Notes: generated by a model from the letters alone, not told the origin. Shown: positions 9,046-17,792, counted from the stretch's first letter. The stretch: DNA of 64,000 nucleotides from Albimonas donghaensis (GCF_900106695.1 NZ_FNMZ01000005.1:62001-126000), one strand, 5' to 3'. A program made the numbers and translations.

Positions 9046-9381
9046 GGGGCTTCGGTCTCCTCCCAGGCGGTCCCGCCTTTGCGGCGGTTGTCAGGCGACC
9101 TTACGGAGGGGCGAGGCTCCACGCCAGATGACGGAAGCGACCGGGCGCGAAAATCGCGGATGCGATGGCGCGGGGGGCCGGGACAGGCGTCCGAGAAGCG
9201 CCCCACCCGGGCGCGAAGAGACCCGGGCCAGAGGCGCCGCGCGTCGGGCGCGCCGGTGGCGAGCGTGCGCCCGCGGCGCGACCGAGCCGAGGCGCACGCG
9301 GCCGGGGGCCGCCCTTGATCCGTGGAAGGGAAGGGACGGCCCCGGAAGCCCGGCCCCGTCCCGTCCAGCCTCCCCCCCCGG
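9046..9381. other. Intergenic region, operon leader plus 3' hairpin
   Basis: About 336 bp between the head of the acyl-CoA operon and the tail of the peptidase gene. It holds the GGGAGGAGA ribosome site of the dehydrogenase near 9055-9063 and a small dyad nearby (CCGCC/GGCGG on the minus strand). At 9333-9362 an imperfect hairpin (7-bp outer stem, 2x2 internal mismatch, 4-bp inner stem) lies just beyond the peptidase stop. Long arginine/proline-rich frames crossing it look like GC artefacts. I see no gene. Confidence 0.5.
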
Positions 9382-11619
9382 TCAGTCGTTCAGCGCGCCC
9401 ATGCCGGAGACGCGCAGGGTGGCGAGCCGCCCCGCGCCGCCTCGCCGGGAGGAGGGCGCGGGGCCGGGCCAGCCCGCCGCGGCCTCGTCCGCCGCGGCGA
9501 GCGACCGGGCGAGGCCCCGGGCGCCGCCCGGCGCGCGCATCCCCGCGGCCAGCGCCGCCGCCAGCCGCTGCGCCGCCTGCGGCGCCGCCACCGAGGCGCC
9601 CGAGACCGGGAACCGCGCCGCCGACCCGAAGCCCGCCCCGATCACGCCCGCCCGGATCACTGAGCGGTCGGAGGGCGCCAGCAGATCCGGCCCCTCCCGG
9701 CCCTGCGTCCTCACCGGCCCGCCCGCGGAATACCAGGACGGCGCCCCGGTCGCGGCCGCGCAGGCGCCCGCCACCACCACATGCCGCCCGGTCGCGAAAG
9801 CGTTCAGCGTCGCGTCCAGCCGCACCGTCGCATCCCCCTGCGCAGGATCGGCGAGACGCCGGTCCTCCAGCCAGACCTCCTGCTCCGCCGCCGAGGGGAA
9901 CGGGAAATAGGGCTGCCGGCCCGAGGGCGGGAAGCCGGACAGGCTGTCGTCGCGCTGGGCGCGGAGCAGGACCTCGACCACCTCCCCCGCCGCCAGCCCC
10001 GGCGCGCTCAGCTCCAGCCTCCAGGCCCCCGCCGGCGCGCAGCTCCGCGCCTCGGGCGGGAACAAGGGCCGCGCGGGGCGCATCGCCTCCGAGGGGCGGA
10101 CCGACAGCGTCAGCGCCCGTCCGCCTCCGTCGCCGCGCGGCTCGACCGAGGCGAGCTCGGCCGTCACCGAACCGCCCCCCCGAAGCCACAGCCTCTGCGC
10201 GCGCCCGAGGCGCAGCGGCGGGCTTTGCGGCCCCCCCGGCGGCGTCACCCGCAGGGTCAGATCCGCCGCCTCCAGCGCCTCCGAGCCCCAGATCTGCAGG
10301 AAGCTCGGCGTGCGGTCGTCGGGCTGGATGCGCCAGGTCAGCGAGGCCGCGGGCGCCTCCGCCGACAGCGCCGCGCGCGCCACCGCCTGATCCAGGCGCC
10401 CGTTGCCCGAGGGCAGGACGATGGCGACCCGGCCGTCCTCCGCCTCCAGGATCGCGTCGAGCGCGCGTTCCAGCGTCGATTCCCCGTCCATGGCCCCCGC
10501 GAAAACCCCGTAGGAAATGCAGATCACCAGCTTCACGTCCCGGCGCCCCGCCGCCCGGCGCGCCGCCGCCAGCGCATAGCGGACCCCGGCGATCAGCAGC
10601 GGCTTGACCTCCGCCCCCGTGGTGTCCTGCACGCTGGAACGCGGCAGGCGCACCGCGATCAGCGGGCGTTTGTCGGGGTCCGCCCCCGGCTCCAGCTCCG
10701 CGGCGAGGTCGAGCACGACGGTCCCGTGCGAGACCGCGCCCGGAAGCCCCCCCGCCCGATGCGGGAAGAAGGGCGCGAGCGCGGGGTCCGCGTAGAACGC
10801 CGCCTCGTCCGTCGCGGCCGGGGCGAGGGCGGACGAGGCGAGGGCGGACGGGGCGAGCGCGCCCGAGGGCCCGCCAGCACGGGCCAGCGCCGCGTCGATA
10901 TCCGCGCCGCGCAGCTCCCGCCCGAAGGGCAGCGCCGAGAGCGGGCCCTCATGGTCCGCCTCCTGGTCCCAATACGCCGCGATGCGCGAGCCGCCGCCGG
11001 GCTTGCGGAAACTGGCATGCGCCAGCGCGAAACCGTCGTCGATCACCGCCACGAACACCGCGTCGCCGGGGATGTGGCCGGGGGCGACCGCCGGCGTCAG
11101 GTCGGGGCCGGGGGCGTCGTCGTCCTCCGCCTCCGCCGGTCCGTCCGACGCCAGCGCCCGCAGCCGCAGCGGCGGGCCGAGCAGCAGGCGCTTGCCGGCC
11201 TCGCGGAACGGCCGGGCCTGGGCGTGATCGCCGGCGAGCCAGAGGAGGAAACGCAGCTCCGCCGTCACCGTGGCGGCGCGGTCGGCCAGCAGTTCCGCCG
11301 CATCGCCGGGGAAGAGCCCGCCGGGGGGCCGCCGTCCCTGTTCGCGCGCATAGCCGCGCAAGGCCCGGCGCAGGGCGCGCAGCACCGCGCCGCCCTGCCC
11401 CGCATCGGGCGAGACCGAGAACACCACCTGCGCCAGGTCCTTGCCCCCGGCGATCAGCGGGGCGAGCGCCGCGCGCCCGCCGGGCTCGGCCCCCTGCCCC
11501 TCCAGGAAATCGCCCAGATAATCGTCGATCCCGCCGGGGCCGAGAAGCCAGCCCGCCGCCGGATCCATGCCGCGGATGCCCGAGAAATCGGGGCCCCCGG
11601 CGCTGTCTGTCCACTGCAT
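9382..11619 (-). CDS. S8 (subtilisin-family) serine peptidase, large, intact triad
   Basis: 745 residues from the ATG at 11619, chosen because GGGAG stands 9 nt ahead and the start then follows the haloperoxidase stop by 14 nt; an upstream in-frame ATG at 11652 would overlap that gene. The triad is readable: D194 in VAVIDDGF, H298 in SHGTVV and S676 in SGASVAAP, with oxyanion N406 in PSGNGR. The first 180 residues are a family-unknown domain, and a 270-residue insert separates N406 from S676. There is no signal peptide, so a cytoplasmic or non-classically handled protease is likely. Its partner gene is the upstream haloperoxidase; substrates are unknown. Confidence 0.82.
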   Translation of the reverse strand: MQWTDSAGGPDFSGIRGMDPAAGWLLGPGGIDDYLGDFLEGQGAEPGGRAALAPLIAGGKDLAQVVFSVSPDAGQGGAVLRALRRALRGYAREQGRRPPGGLFPGDAAELLADRAATVTAELRFLLWLAGDHAQARPFREAGKRLLLGPPLRLRALASDGPAEAEDDDAPGPDLTPAVAPGHIPGDAVFVAVIDDGFALAHASFRKPGGGSRIAAYWDQEADHEGPLSALPFGRELRGADIDAALARAGGPSGALAPSALASSALAPAATDEAAFYADPALAPFFPHRAGGLPGAVSHGTVVLDLAAELEPGADPDKRPLIAVRLPRSSVQDTTGAEVKPLLIAGVRYALAAARRAAGRRDVKLVICISYGVFAGAMDGESTLERALDAILEAEDGRVAIVLPSGNGRLDQAVARAALSAEAPAASLTWRIQPDDRTPSFLQIWGSEALEAADLTLRVTPPGGPQSPPLRLGRAQRLWLRGGGSVTAELASVEPRGDGGGRALTLSVRPSEAMRPARPLFPPEARSCAPAGAWRLELSAPGLAAGEVVEVLLRAQRDDSLSGFPPSGRQPYFPFPSAAEQEVWLEDRRLADPAQGDATVRLDATLNAFATGRHVVVAGACAAATGAPSWYSAGGPVRTQGREGPDLLAPSDRSVIRAGVIGAGFGSAARFPVSGASVAAPQAAQRLAAALAAGMRAPGGARGLARSLAAADEAAAGWPGPAPSSRRGGAGRLATLRVSGMGALND

Positions 11620-11633
11620 CACAGGCTCCCGGC

Positions 11634-12827
11634 TCAGGCCACGTGGGCCCATTCGGCGCAGGCGCGCTCATACAGCGCGCGCAGCACGGTCACGCCTTCG
11701 GTCCCCACGGCGGGGCCGCCGGAGACCCCGACCTGCCAGGCGCCCTGCCCGTGATCGGCGTCGACAAGGCCGAAGGTCATCCCCGAGAGGTCCGCGTCCA
11801 CCTGCGTCCCGATCCGAAAATCCTGCGTCCCGTCGTAGTTGCGCCCGTCGAAGAGCCAGCCGCCGGCCTCGCCCTCCAGCGCCCCGACGCGGGCCAGCAC
11901 CATGCGCCCCACGGCGATCCCCAGCATCGCCCCGCAGGCGCTGTCGATCGGGTAGTGCACGCCCGCGACGGTCCGGTTGACCGAGATGCGCGAGGCCACC
12001 CGCAGAAGCTGCGGGGCCAGCGTGTCGGCGAAATGGGTCGGGCCGGTCCCCCAGCCCGTCCCCGCCCGGATCAGCCCCAGCAGGATCGTGGCGACGGCAT
12101 GCGCCTCGGTCGCGTGGCCCGAGGGCAGCGAGCCATGGGCCGGGGTCGCGATGAAGGGCTGCACATGCGCCGACAGGGTCGAGGGCCGGCGCACCGCCAT
12201 CGCCGGCTTCACCCGATGCGCGAGCTGCGCCGCCAGCCGGTGTCCGGCGGAGACGAATTCCCAGGTCCAGGTCCGCGCGCTCTCATGCATGTCGGCGATG
12301 ACGGCGAAGAAAGGGGCCATGGTCTCGGTCTGGACCAGGGTCTCGTTCATCCGCTCGGAACGCAGGTCGGCATAGGCCTCCACCAGGTCGAGCTGCCGCG
12401 CGAAGACCTCCGGCGCCGGGCGCACGAAGCTGGCGATCTCGGCGGGGACCGGGGCGGGGGTCCCGGTGGTCCCGGTCTCGGTCCGCCAGAGGGTGTATTG
12501 CGTGGCGCCCCCGGCGCCCGGCGCCGGACGCGAGGTGAAGGCGAGGCCCTGCGACAGCTCGAAATCCGCGATGCGCGCGCGCACCTCCGGGGCCCAGAGC
12601 GTCAGGTTGTCGGCGCTGTCCTCGGGGTAGTGGCGAAAGCTCGGCGGCGGCGGCGCATAGGGGCCCGCGATGGCGTCGCGGGTGACCAGCACCGCCGAGG
12701 CGGCCGACCCCGAGGCGACCTTGTCCGACGACCCGTGCGAGGTGTGAGACGTGTGCGAGGTATGGGAGGTGTGGGACGTATGCGACGTGTGCGAGGTATG
12801 CGACGTGTGCGAGGTCGAACGGGGCAT
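11634..12827 (-). CDS. Vanadium-dependent haloperoxidase / PAP2-superfamily protein with Ser-His-Thr repeat
   Basis: 397 residues. The N-terminus is MPRST followed by eight SHT triplets and one SHG (residues 6-32). The rest is a PAP2/haloperoxidase core with all phosphate/vanadate-pocket motifs: K207 and R214-P215 (KPAMAVRRP), S236-G237-H238 (LPSGH), and R285, H291, D295 (NRTVAGVHYPID). H291 matches the vanadate-binding histidine. No signal peptide or clear membrane span is seen, which favours the soluble haloperoxidase branch over membrane phosphatases. The enzyme would oxidise halides with peroxide; acid phosphatase activity is the alternative. It precedes the S8 peptidase in the same operon. 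Confidence 0.85.
   Translation of the reverse strand: MPRSTSHTSHTSHTSHTSHTSHTSHTSHTSHGSSDKVASGSAASAVLVTRDAIAGPYAPPPPSFRHYPEDSADNLTLWAPEVRARIADFELSQGLAFTSRPAPGAGGATQYTLWRTETGTTGTPAPVPAEIASFVRPAPEVFARQLDLVEAYADLRSERMNETLVQTETMAPFFAVIADMHESARTWTWEFVSAGHRLAAQLAHRVKPAMAVRRPSTLSAHVQPFIATPAHGSLPSGHATEAHAVATILLGLIRAGTGWGTGPTHFADTLAPQLLRVASRISVNRTVAGVHYPIDSACGAMLGIAVGRMVLARVGALEGEAGGWLFDGRNYDGTQDFRIGTQVDADLSGMTFGLVDADHGQGAWQVGVSGGPAVGTEGVTVLRALYERACAEWAHVA
12732..12812 (-). repeat. 9-bp in-frame tandem repeat coding Ser-His-Thr
   Basis: Nine contiguous 9-bp units (TCGCACACG and close variants such as TCGCATACC, TCCCATACC), eight coding SHT and the last SHG. Units differ mostly at third positions, so the peptide is held more constant than the DNA. 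The copy number can vary by slippage without frameshift. A histidine every third residue could bind Zn, Cu or Ni (inference). Confidence 0.9.
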
Positions 12828-12900
12828 CGAGGGAAATCCTTTAGGCGGCCGGACGCTGCGGGTCCGTGACTGATCCTATCACGCGTTAACCATGATGAAG

Positions 12901-12914
12901 GTGACGTGACGCAC
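12901..12914. promoter_or_regulatory. Candidate Crp-like box upstream of haloperoxidase
   Basis: GTGACGTGACGCAC has the form GTGA-N6-GCAC, the same core as the box at 15850-15865, and lies about 75 bp ahead of the haloperoxidase start. It fits the Crp half-site spacing (consensus TGTGA-N6-TCACA) with outer bases not conserved. A chance match is possible. Confidence 0.35.
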
Positions 12915-13051
12915 CCTCGCGCGGGCGCGGCGCCGTTTCTTGCGCGCTTCGCATCCTGCGCGCTTGCGGGACGATTCCGTAAGGCCGGGTCCGAAATACG
13001 GGCTCCGAAATACGGGGCCCGAAACACGGGGTCCGAACGCGCGGGGGCGCG

Positions 13052-14932
13052 TCAGGCCGGCAACCCGGCCTGCCCGAGAATGCGCGCGACCTCGCGGCCG
13101 ATGCGGAACTCCGTGTTGGGGGCGGAGGCGAGATAGCGCGACACCGTGGCCCCCGGCGACAGCTCCAGCAGCCGGGCGATGGAGCGGCGGGCGTCGTCCT
13201 CCCGGTCCAGCCGCCATTCCGCCACCGCCTTCACCCGCAGGGTGGAGATGTGCTGGGAATTGGCGCGCAGGGAGGCGTTGGCATAGGCCAGCGCCTGGGC
13301 GTCGTCGCCCGCGGTCAGCGCCGCGCCCGCCGCGATCGCCTGGAACAGGTAGCGATGCGGGTCGACGGGCGAGAGCGAGATCGCCTGCCCCGCGTCATGC
13401 ACCGCCCCGGCCCCGTCATCGGTGAAGCTGCGCTGGGCGCCCGAGAGCAGCCAGGCCATCGGCTCGGACGGATTGGCCTTCTGGGCGGCGTCGTAATAGT
13501 CGCGCCCCAGGTCCGGACGCTGGCGCAGCACGGTGTCGGCCAGCCCGCGCATGCACAGCGCCAGCGCGCAGTCCGGGTCGCTGTCCAGCGCCTGGTCGAC
13601 CAGCGAGAACGCCATGGCCGCGTCCCGCGATTCGTCGGGCGACCAGCCCTGAAGGATCCGCATGATGTGCCACTTGGCCAGCCAGGCCCGCGGGGTCGGC
13701 TGGCGGGTGGCGCGCTCGACCAGCGCCGCCAGCGGGCGCTCGGCCTCCTGGAAATGCTCGCGCGAGAGGGAATGCAGCTGCGACACCCCGGCGAGCAGGA
13801 GCGTGTAGCTCTGCTGCCCCGGCAGGTAGGGCGCGCGATAGCGGTCAAGCTCGATGCGCAGGGCCGCGGCGACGGCGCGCGAGGCGATCTCGAAGGCCAG
13901 CTCCCGCCCGCCGGCCATGACCTCGGCCGTGTCGCCCTCCAGCCGCTCGGACCAGAGCACGTCGCCGAAGGCGGTCTCCGACAACTCGGCGGTGACCACC
14001 AGCCGCGCGCCGTCGCGCCGGAACCGGCCGGACAGAAGGTAGTCGGCATGAAGATGGTTGCGCGCGGCGAAGCCCGGATCCTCCCCCGCGAAAGGCGCCG
14101 GAGACGCGGAGGGCGAGAGCAGCGCGCCCCCCGCGCCCCCCCCGAAGCCGCCGCCCGGCCCGCTGCGGGCCGCCAACCGGCTGGTGGACAGCCGCGACAC
14201 GCAGCGCAGATGGGCCGAGCGCGACATCTCCACGATCACCGCGTCGGCCAGCGCCTCTCCGGTCATGCCGGGGCGGCCGCCCTCGTCGGGGCGGAAAGGG
14301 GCGACGGCGACCTTGGGCTTCAGCGTCTCGTCGGTCATCAGGGGGGGGAGCGGACTGGGCGGCGCCCCGATGTCGATGGCATGCGCCCGCACCGGATCGG
14401 CGACGTTGCGCACGAAACAGGGGCCGCGATCCTCGGCCCGCGCCTCCAGATCCGGCGGCAGGGCCCGGCGCACGTCGTCGGCCATGACGATTTCGCCGGG
14501 CCGGGCGAGGTCCGACAGCCGCGCCGCCAGGTTCGCCGCGTGGCCGTAGACGTCATGGCGGGTGCGGCGCAGGGGGCCGGCGGCGACCCCGATGCGCAGG
14601 CGCAGGGGCATTCCGGCCTCGCCCTGCATGGCGGCGGCCATCTCCAGCGCGCCGATGGCGAGATCGACGGCCTGCGCCTCGGTCGGGGTGGCGACAAGGA
14701 ACCCGTCGCCCCGGCTCTTGACGAATTCCGCGTCATGGGCGGGGCCGAGCCGGTCCACCAGCCAATCCATGAAGCCGGTCCAGCGACGCACCGCGTCGTC
14801 GGCGTCCGCCTCGAAAAAGCGCATGGATTCCGAGATGTCGGCCGCCACCACCGCGCGGCGACGCAACGGCTCCTCGGTCGAGGACACGGCGGAGGACATG
14901 GCGGAGGGCACGGCGGATGGCGCGGCGATCAT
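13052..14932 (-). CDS. Class III adenylate/guanylate cyclase with TolB-like and TPR-like regions
   Basis: 626 residues from the ATG at 14932, which has GAGGGG before it; a longer frame begins at 14989. The cyclase homology domain (about 23-195) has both metal aspartates, D32 (AADISES) and D76 (KSRGDGFLV), base-recognition K72, and the transition-state N134 and R138 in ANLAAR. This supports an active cyclase, probably using ATP. After a linker comes a TolB-like segment (VAVAPFRPD, then DYLLSGRFRRD) and a helical TPR-like C-terminus. No membrane helices are seen. It lies 126 nt downstream of the crp-family gene, making a signal-and-receptor pair. Confidence 0.88.
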   Translation of the reverse strand: MIAAPSAVPSAMSSAVSSTEEPLRRRAVVAADISESMRFFEADADDAVRRWTGFMDWLVDRLGPAHDAEFVKSRGDGFLVATPTEAQAVDLAIGALEMAAAMQGEAGMPLRLRIGVAAGPLRRTRHDVYGHAANLAARLSDLARPGEIVMADDVRRALPPDLEARAEDRGPCFVRNVADPVRAHAIDIGAPPSPLPPLMTDETLKPKVAVAPFRPDEGGRPGMTGEALADAVIVEMSRSAHLRCVSRLSTSRLAARSGPGGGFGGGAGGALLSPSASPAPFAGEDPGFAARNHLHADYLLSGRFRRDGARLVVTAELSETAFGDVLWSERLEGDTAEVMAGGRELAFEIASRAVAAALRIELDRYRAPYLPGQQSYTLLLAGVSQLHSLSREHFQEAERPLAALVERATRQPTPRAWLAKWHIMRILQGWSPDESRDAAMAFSLVDQALDSDPDCALALCMRGLADTVLRQRPDLGRDYYDAAQKANPSEPMAWLLSGAQRSFTDDGAGAVHDAGQAISLSPVDPHRYLFQAIAAGAALTAGDDAQALAYANASLRANSQHISTLRVKAVAEWRLDREDDARRSIARLLELSPGATVSRYLASAPNTEFRIGREVARILGQAGLPA

Positions 14933-15058
14933 CGGGGGCCCCTCGGGAAACGTGACGCGAATGCTATGCCGCGACGTTCGGCGCGGCAACCGCCCTGCGG
15001 AACCTGGTCCCGCCGAACCGCGGCCTGCGCCGGATCACGCGCCTGACCGTCGGGCGGG

Positions 15059-15766
15059 TCACTCCCCCAGCAGCGACGCGTATTCCCGTTCCAGCCGCGC
15101 GATGGACGGCACCTGGATCGCCGAGCGGGACCAGCTCAGCAGGTTCTTGCCCTTGAGGCGCGCGACCTCGCGGGTCACCGTCTCGCGGTTGGTGAAGACG
15201 ATCCGCGACAGCTCGGCCTGGGTCACCGGATGGGGCACCTGGGCCGCGTCGGGGCCGGAGCGGTGGCGCTTGGCCATGGCCAGCAGCTCTCCGCAGATGC
15301 GCTGCGGGCCGGTGAGGGCGGCGTATTCGGTGAGCTGCCGGGTGACCCGGCGCAGCTTGCCCGACAGAAGCTGGAGCATGGCGAGGCTGAACGCCTGGTC
15401 CTCGCGCAGCAGCGCGTGGAACTCGCGTGAGCCCAGCCGGGCCACGGTCAGCGTCTCCAGCGCCACGACATTGGCGGACCGGGGCGCGCCGTCGATGGCC
15501 GCGAGCTCTCCGAAACAGTCGCCGCGCGGCACGTCCACGAAGATCAGCTCGCGCCCGTTCGCGGTATAGACCGCGGCCCGTGCGGCCCCGCCCAGGACCA
15601 GGAAGAAATCGTCGGAGCTTTCCTCCGACCCGATCACCAGCCCGCCCTTGGCGACGGTCGACACGCGCCATCGCGCCGAAAGCGCGGCCACGCTCGGCTC
15701 GGGCAACGCGCCCAGCAATGTGCCCGAGGGGAACCCGAGATCAGGTTCCTTTCCGACCGACGCCAT
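15059..15766 (-). CDS. Crp/Fnr-family regulator with cyclic-nucleotide pocket
   Basis: 235 residues from the ATG at 15766, preceded by AGGGG; the frame is open further upstream but starts there lack ribosome sites. The phosphate-binding cassette is FGELAAIDGAPRSANV with E87, R96 and S97, the residues that hold cAMP ribose and phosphate in Crp. The C-terminal winged helix reads VTQAELSRIVFTNRETVTRE. There are no Fnr-type cysteines. With the neighbouring cyclase it forms a likely cAMP sensor, and a Crp-type box lies 84 bp upstream, between it and the divergent peptidase gene, so it may regulate both. Confidence 0.9.
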   Translation of the reverse strand: MASVGKEPDLGFPSGTLLGALPEPSVAALSARWRVSTVAKGGLVIGSEESSDDFFLVLGGAARAAVYTANGRELIFVDVPRGDCFGELAAIDGAPRSANVVALETLTVARLGSREFHALLREDQAFSLAMLQLLSGKLRRVTRQLTEYAALTGPQRICGELLAMAKRHRSGPDAAQVPHPVTQAELSRIVFTNRETVTREVARLKGKNLLSWSRSAIQVPSIARLEREYASLLGE

Positions 15767-15849
15767 GTTGAACCCCTGCTCCGCCGCCAACGCGGCGTCC
15801 GGGGGTGACGATAGCCGCGGGGCGAGGCGCCTGTCGAGACGCTGCGGAA

Positions 15850-15865
15850 TGTGACAAAGCGCACA
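15850..15865. promoter_or_regulatory. Crp-type operator between crp-family gene and S8 peptidase
   Basis: TGTGACAAAGCGCACA matches TGTGA-N6-TCACA at nine of ten half-site positions. Its centre (15857.5) is 61.5 bp ahead of the start point predicted from the -10-like TTATCT at 15907-15912, which is the classic class I activator position. The placement between the two divergent genes supports a role for the adjacent Crp protein. Confidence 0.6.
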
Positions 15866-16033
15866 GCGCCGTCGCAGGTCGGCCCAACCGATTAACAACG
15901 CTTAACTTATCTGAACGCCAGATGTGCGCTTCCCCGCAGCCGGTCCCGGCCCGGCGCGCGAGGATGGTCGCCCAACGTCCCCCGCCGGCGCGGCGCCCCC
16001 GCCCGCGTCGCGCCCCAACGGGAAAGGCGCTCC

Positions 16034-17764
16034 ATGGCCGGCCAGATCACTCTTCGCATGCATCGCGACGCCGTGACCTTCCGCAAGAGCACGGAGGTCG
16101 CGGCCCTGCGCGCCGCGCCCGGCGCCGCCCTGGCGCTGGCCGCGCGGCTGGCGGACGAGGCCGCCGCAGGGCGCCTGCGCCGGCTGGGTCAGCTCGGGCG
16201 GTTCGAACTGGTGGCGCCCGTGGCCTCCCCCGCCGCCCCCGCCCCCGCCCCCGCGGAGACGGAGACGGAGACGGATCGTCTCGACACCTGGCTGGACGCG
16301 GCCCGCACGGCGCGCGACGTGGCCGCCGGCAGCCATGTGTGGACCACCTCGGACGATGGCGTGCCGTTCCTGCCCACCGGCGAAATCCACCTGGTCTTCG
16401 ACCCCACGCTTTCCGACGCCGCGATGAACGCGATCATCGCCCGCCATGGCCTTCTGCTGGGGGAATGCCGCGGACGCGGGGCCTTCGTGGCGCAGACCGG
16501 CCCGCGCGCGCCCAACCCGATGCGGGTCGCGGCCGCGCTGGCCGCGGAGGCGGGCGTGTTCCTGGCCGAGCCCGACCTCGCCAGCCCCATGGTCCGCCAC
16601 CGCGCCCCCGGCGGCGCCGAAAGCGCCGCGGGCGATCCCTGGCACCTGGAGAACACCGGCTTTCACAACGGCGCCGGCGTCGGCTTCCGCGCCGGGGCGG
16701 ATGCCCGCGTGGTCCGCGCCTGGGAGGCGCTGGACCGCGACGGGCGCGGGCGCGGGCGCGACGACATCCGCATCGCGATGATCGACGACGGCTTCGACCT
16801 CGCCCATCCCGACATGGCCGGGCGCTGCGTCGCGAGCCATGATTTCACACGGCGCGGCGCGGATGTCTCGCCGGACTGGGGCGACTGGCACGGCGCCGCC
16901 TGCGCCGGGCTCGCCCTGGCGGGGGGCGTGTCGGGCCGCACCATCGGGGCGGCGCCGGACGCGCGCCTGGTGGCGCTGCGCTGGGGACGCGACCTGTCGG
17001 ACCGCGAGGTCGAGGCCTGGTTCGCCCATGCCGGGCGCTGCGAGGCCGCGATCCTCTCCGCCGCCTGGGGGCCGGCGGCGCGGATCTACCCGCTCTCGAC
17101 CCGCAAGGCCGAGGCGATCCGCCGGCTGGCGCGCGAGGGGCGCGGGGGCCGCGGCTGCGTGGTGGTGGTCTCCGCCGGCGCCCAGGGCTGGGATTTCGAC
17201 GCGCCCGAGGACGCGCCGGACCGCGCGCTGAACGGCTTCGCCGCGCATCCCGACGTGGTGGCGGTGACCGCGACGACCTCGATGGACACCCTGGCCGAGG
17301 GCGCCAATCGCGGCGCCTGCATCTGGCTCGCGGCGCCGGCGGGGGGCGTGGGCGGCTGGGGCGTTCCGACCACCGACGTCTCGGGTTTCGTGACCCTGCC
17401 CGACGGCGGCGTGCTGCATCGGGGCGAGGGGCCTGGGGACCGGATGGTCATGCCCGGCGGCCCGTCGGCGGCCTGCGCCCTGACCGCGGGCATCTGCGCG
17501 CTGGTGCTGAGCGCCAATCCCACGCTGACCGCGCGCGACGTCCGCGCCCTGCTGGCCGAAACCACCCGCCCCCTGCCCGACCAGCGCGCCCCCGAGGGGA
17601 TCGCGGAAGGGTCGGCCGGCGCCCGGCGCGATCCGCGCTACGGCCATGGCTGCGTGGACGCCTACGCCGCCGTGCTCGCCGCCAGCCAGATGCCCGGCGC
17701 CCGCGCCCTGGCCATCCTGCGCGATGAGACCGGCTGCGACCACATTCCCGCCCCGGCCCCCTGA
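16034..17764 (+). CDS. S8 (subtilisin-family) serine peptidase with altered oxyanion residue
   Basis: 576 residues. The segment PWHLENTG near 202 and the core GADARVVRAWE are typical of S8 proteins with kexin-like entry. Triad: D251 (IAMIDDGFD), H286 (DWHGAAC) and S478 (GGPSAAC). The usual oxyanion asparagine (SAGN) is A383 in SAGAQGWD, so catalysis may be weak or the protein may act as a binder. A Pro/Ala linker with ETETET lies at 65-80. There is no signal peptide. GGGAAAGG precedes the ATG. It is transcribed away from the crp-family gene across a Crp-type box and is only distantly like the 745-residue peptidase. Confidence 0.83.
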   Translation: MAGQITLRMHRDAVTFRKSTEVAALRAAPGAALALAARLADEAAAGRLRRLGQLGRFELVAPVASPAAPAPAPAETETETDRLDTWLDAARTARDVAAGSHVWTTSDDGVPFLPTGEIHLVFDPTLSDAAMNAIIARHGLLLGECRGRGAFVAQTGPRAPNPMRVAAALAAEAGVFLAEPDLASPMVRHRAPGGAESAAGDPWHLENTGFHNGAGVGFRAGADARVVRAWEALDRDGRGRGRDDIRIAMIDDGFDLAHPDMAGRCVASHDFTRRGADVSPDWGDWHGAACAGLALAGGVSGRTIGAAPDARLVALRWGRDLSDREVEAWFAHAGRCEAAILSAAWGPAARIYPLSTRKAEAIRRLAREGRGGRGCVVVVSAGAQGWDFDAPEDAPDRALNGFAAHPDVVAVTATTSMDTLAEGANRGACIWLAAPAGGVGGWGVPTTDVSGFVTLPDGGVLHRGEGPGDRMVMPGGPSAACALTAGICALVLSANPTLTARDVRALLAETTRPLPDQRAPEGIAEGSAGARRDPRYGHGCVDAYAAVLAASQMPGARALAILRDETGCDHIPAPAP

Positions 17765-17792
17765 CCCGGCTGGTCGGCGCGGGAACCCGCCC

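Noticed and set aside
9165-10607. A 480-codon + frame over the peptidase gene end
   Set aside because: It is Arg/Pro/Ala low-complexity with no ribosome site or motif, and is opposite the real S8 gene.
11619-11652. Start of the first S8 peptidase at 11652
   Set aside because: It would overlap the haloperoxidase end by 19 nt without a ribosome site, while the ATG at 11619 has GGGAG at good spacing.
12732-12812. Short regular repeats as a CRISPR array
   Set aside because: The unit is 9 bp without spacers, in frame within a gene and with no cas genes nearby.
12865-12882. GTGACTGATCCTATCAC as a Crp site
   Set aside because: The half sites GTGA and TCAC are 9 bp apart rather than 6, so the spacing does not fit Crp.
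15902-17743. A 613-codon open frame on the minus strand under the second S8 peptidase gene
   Set aside because: It is antisense to a protein with clear motifs, is Ala/Gly/Arg/Pro-rich with no domain pattern, and typifies GC-rich shadow frames. The same holds for similar frames opposite most genes here.
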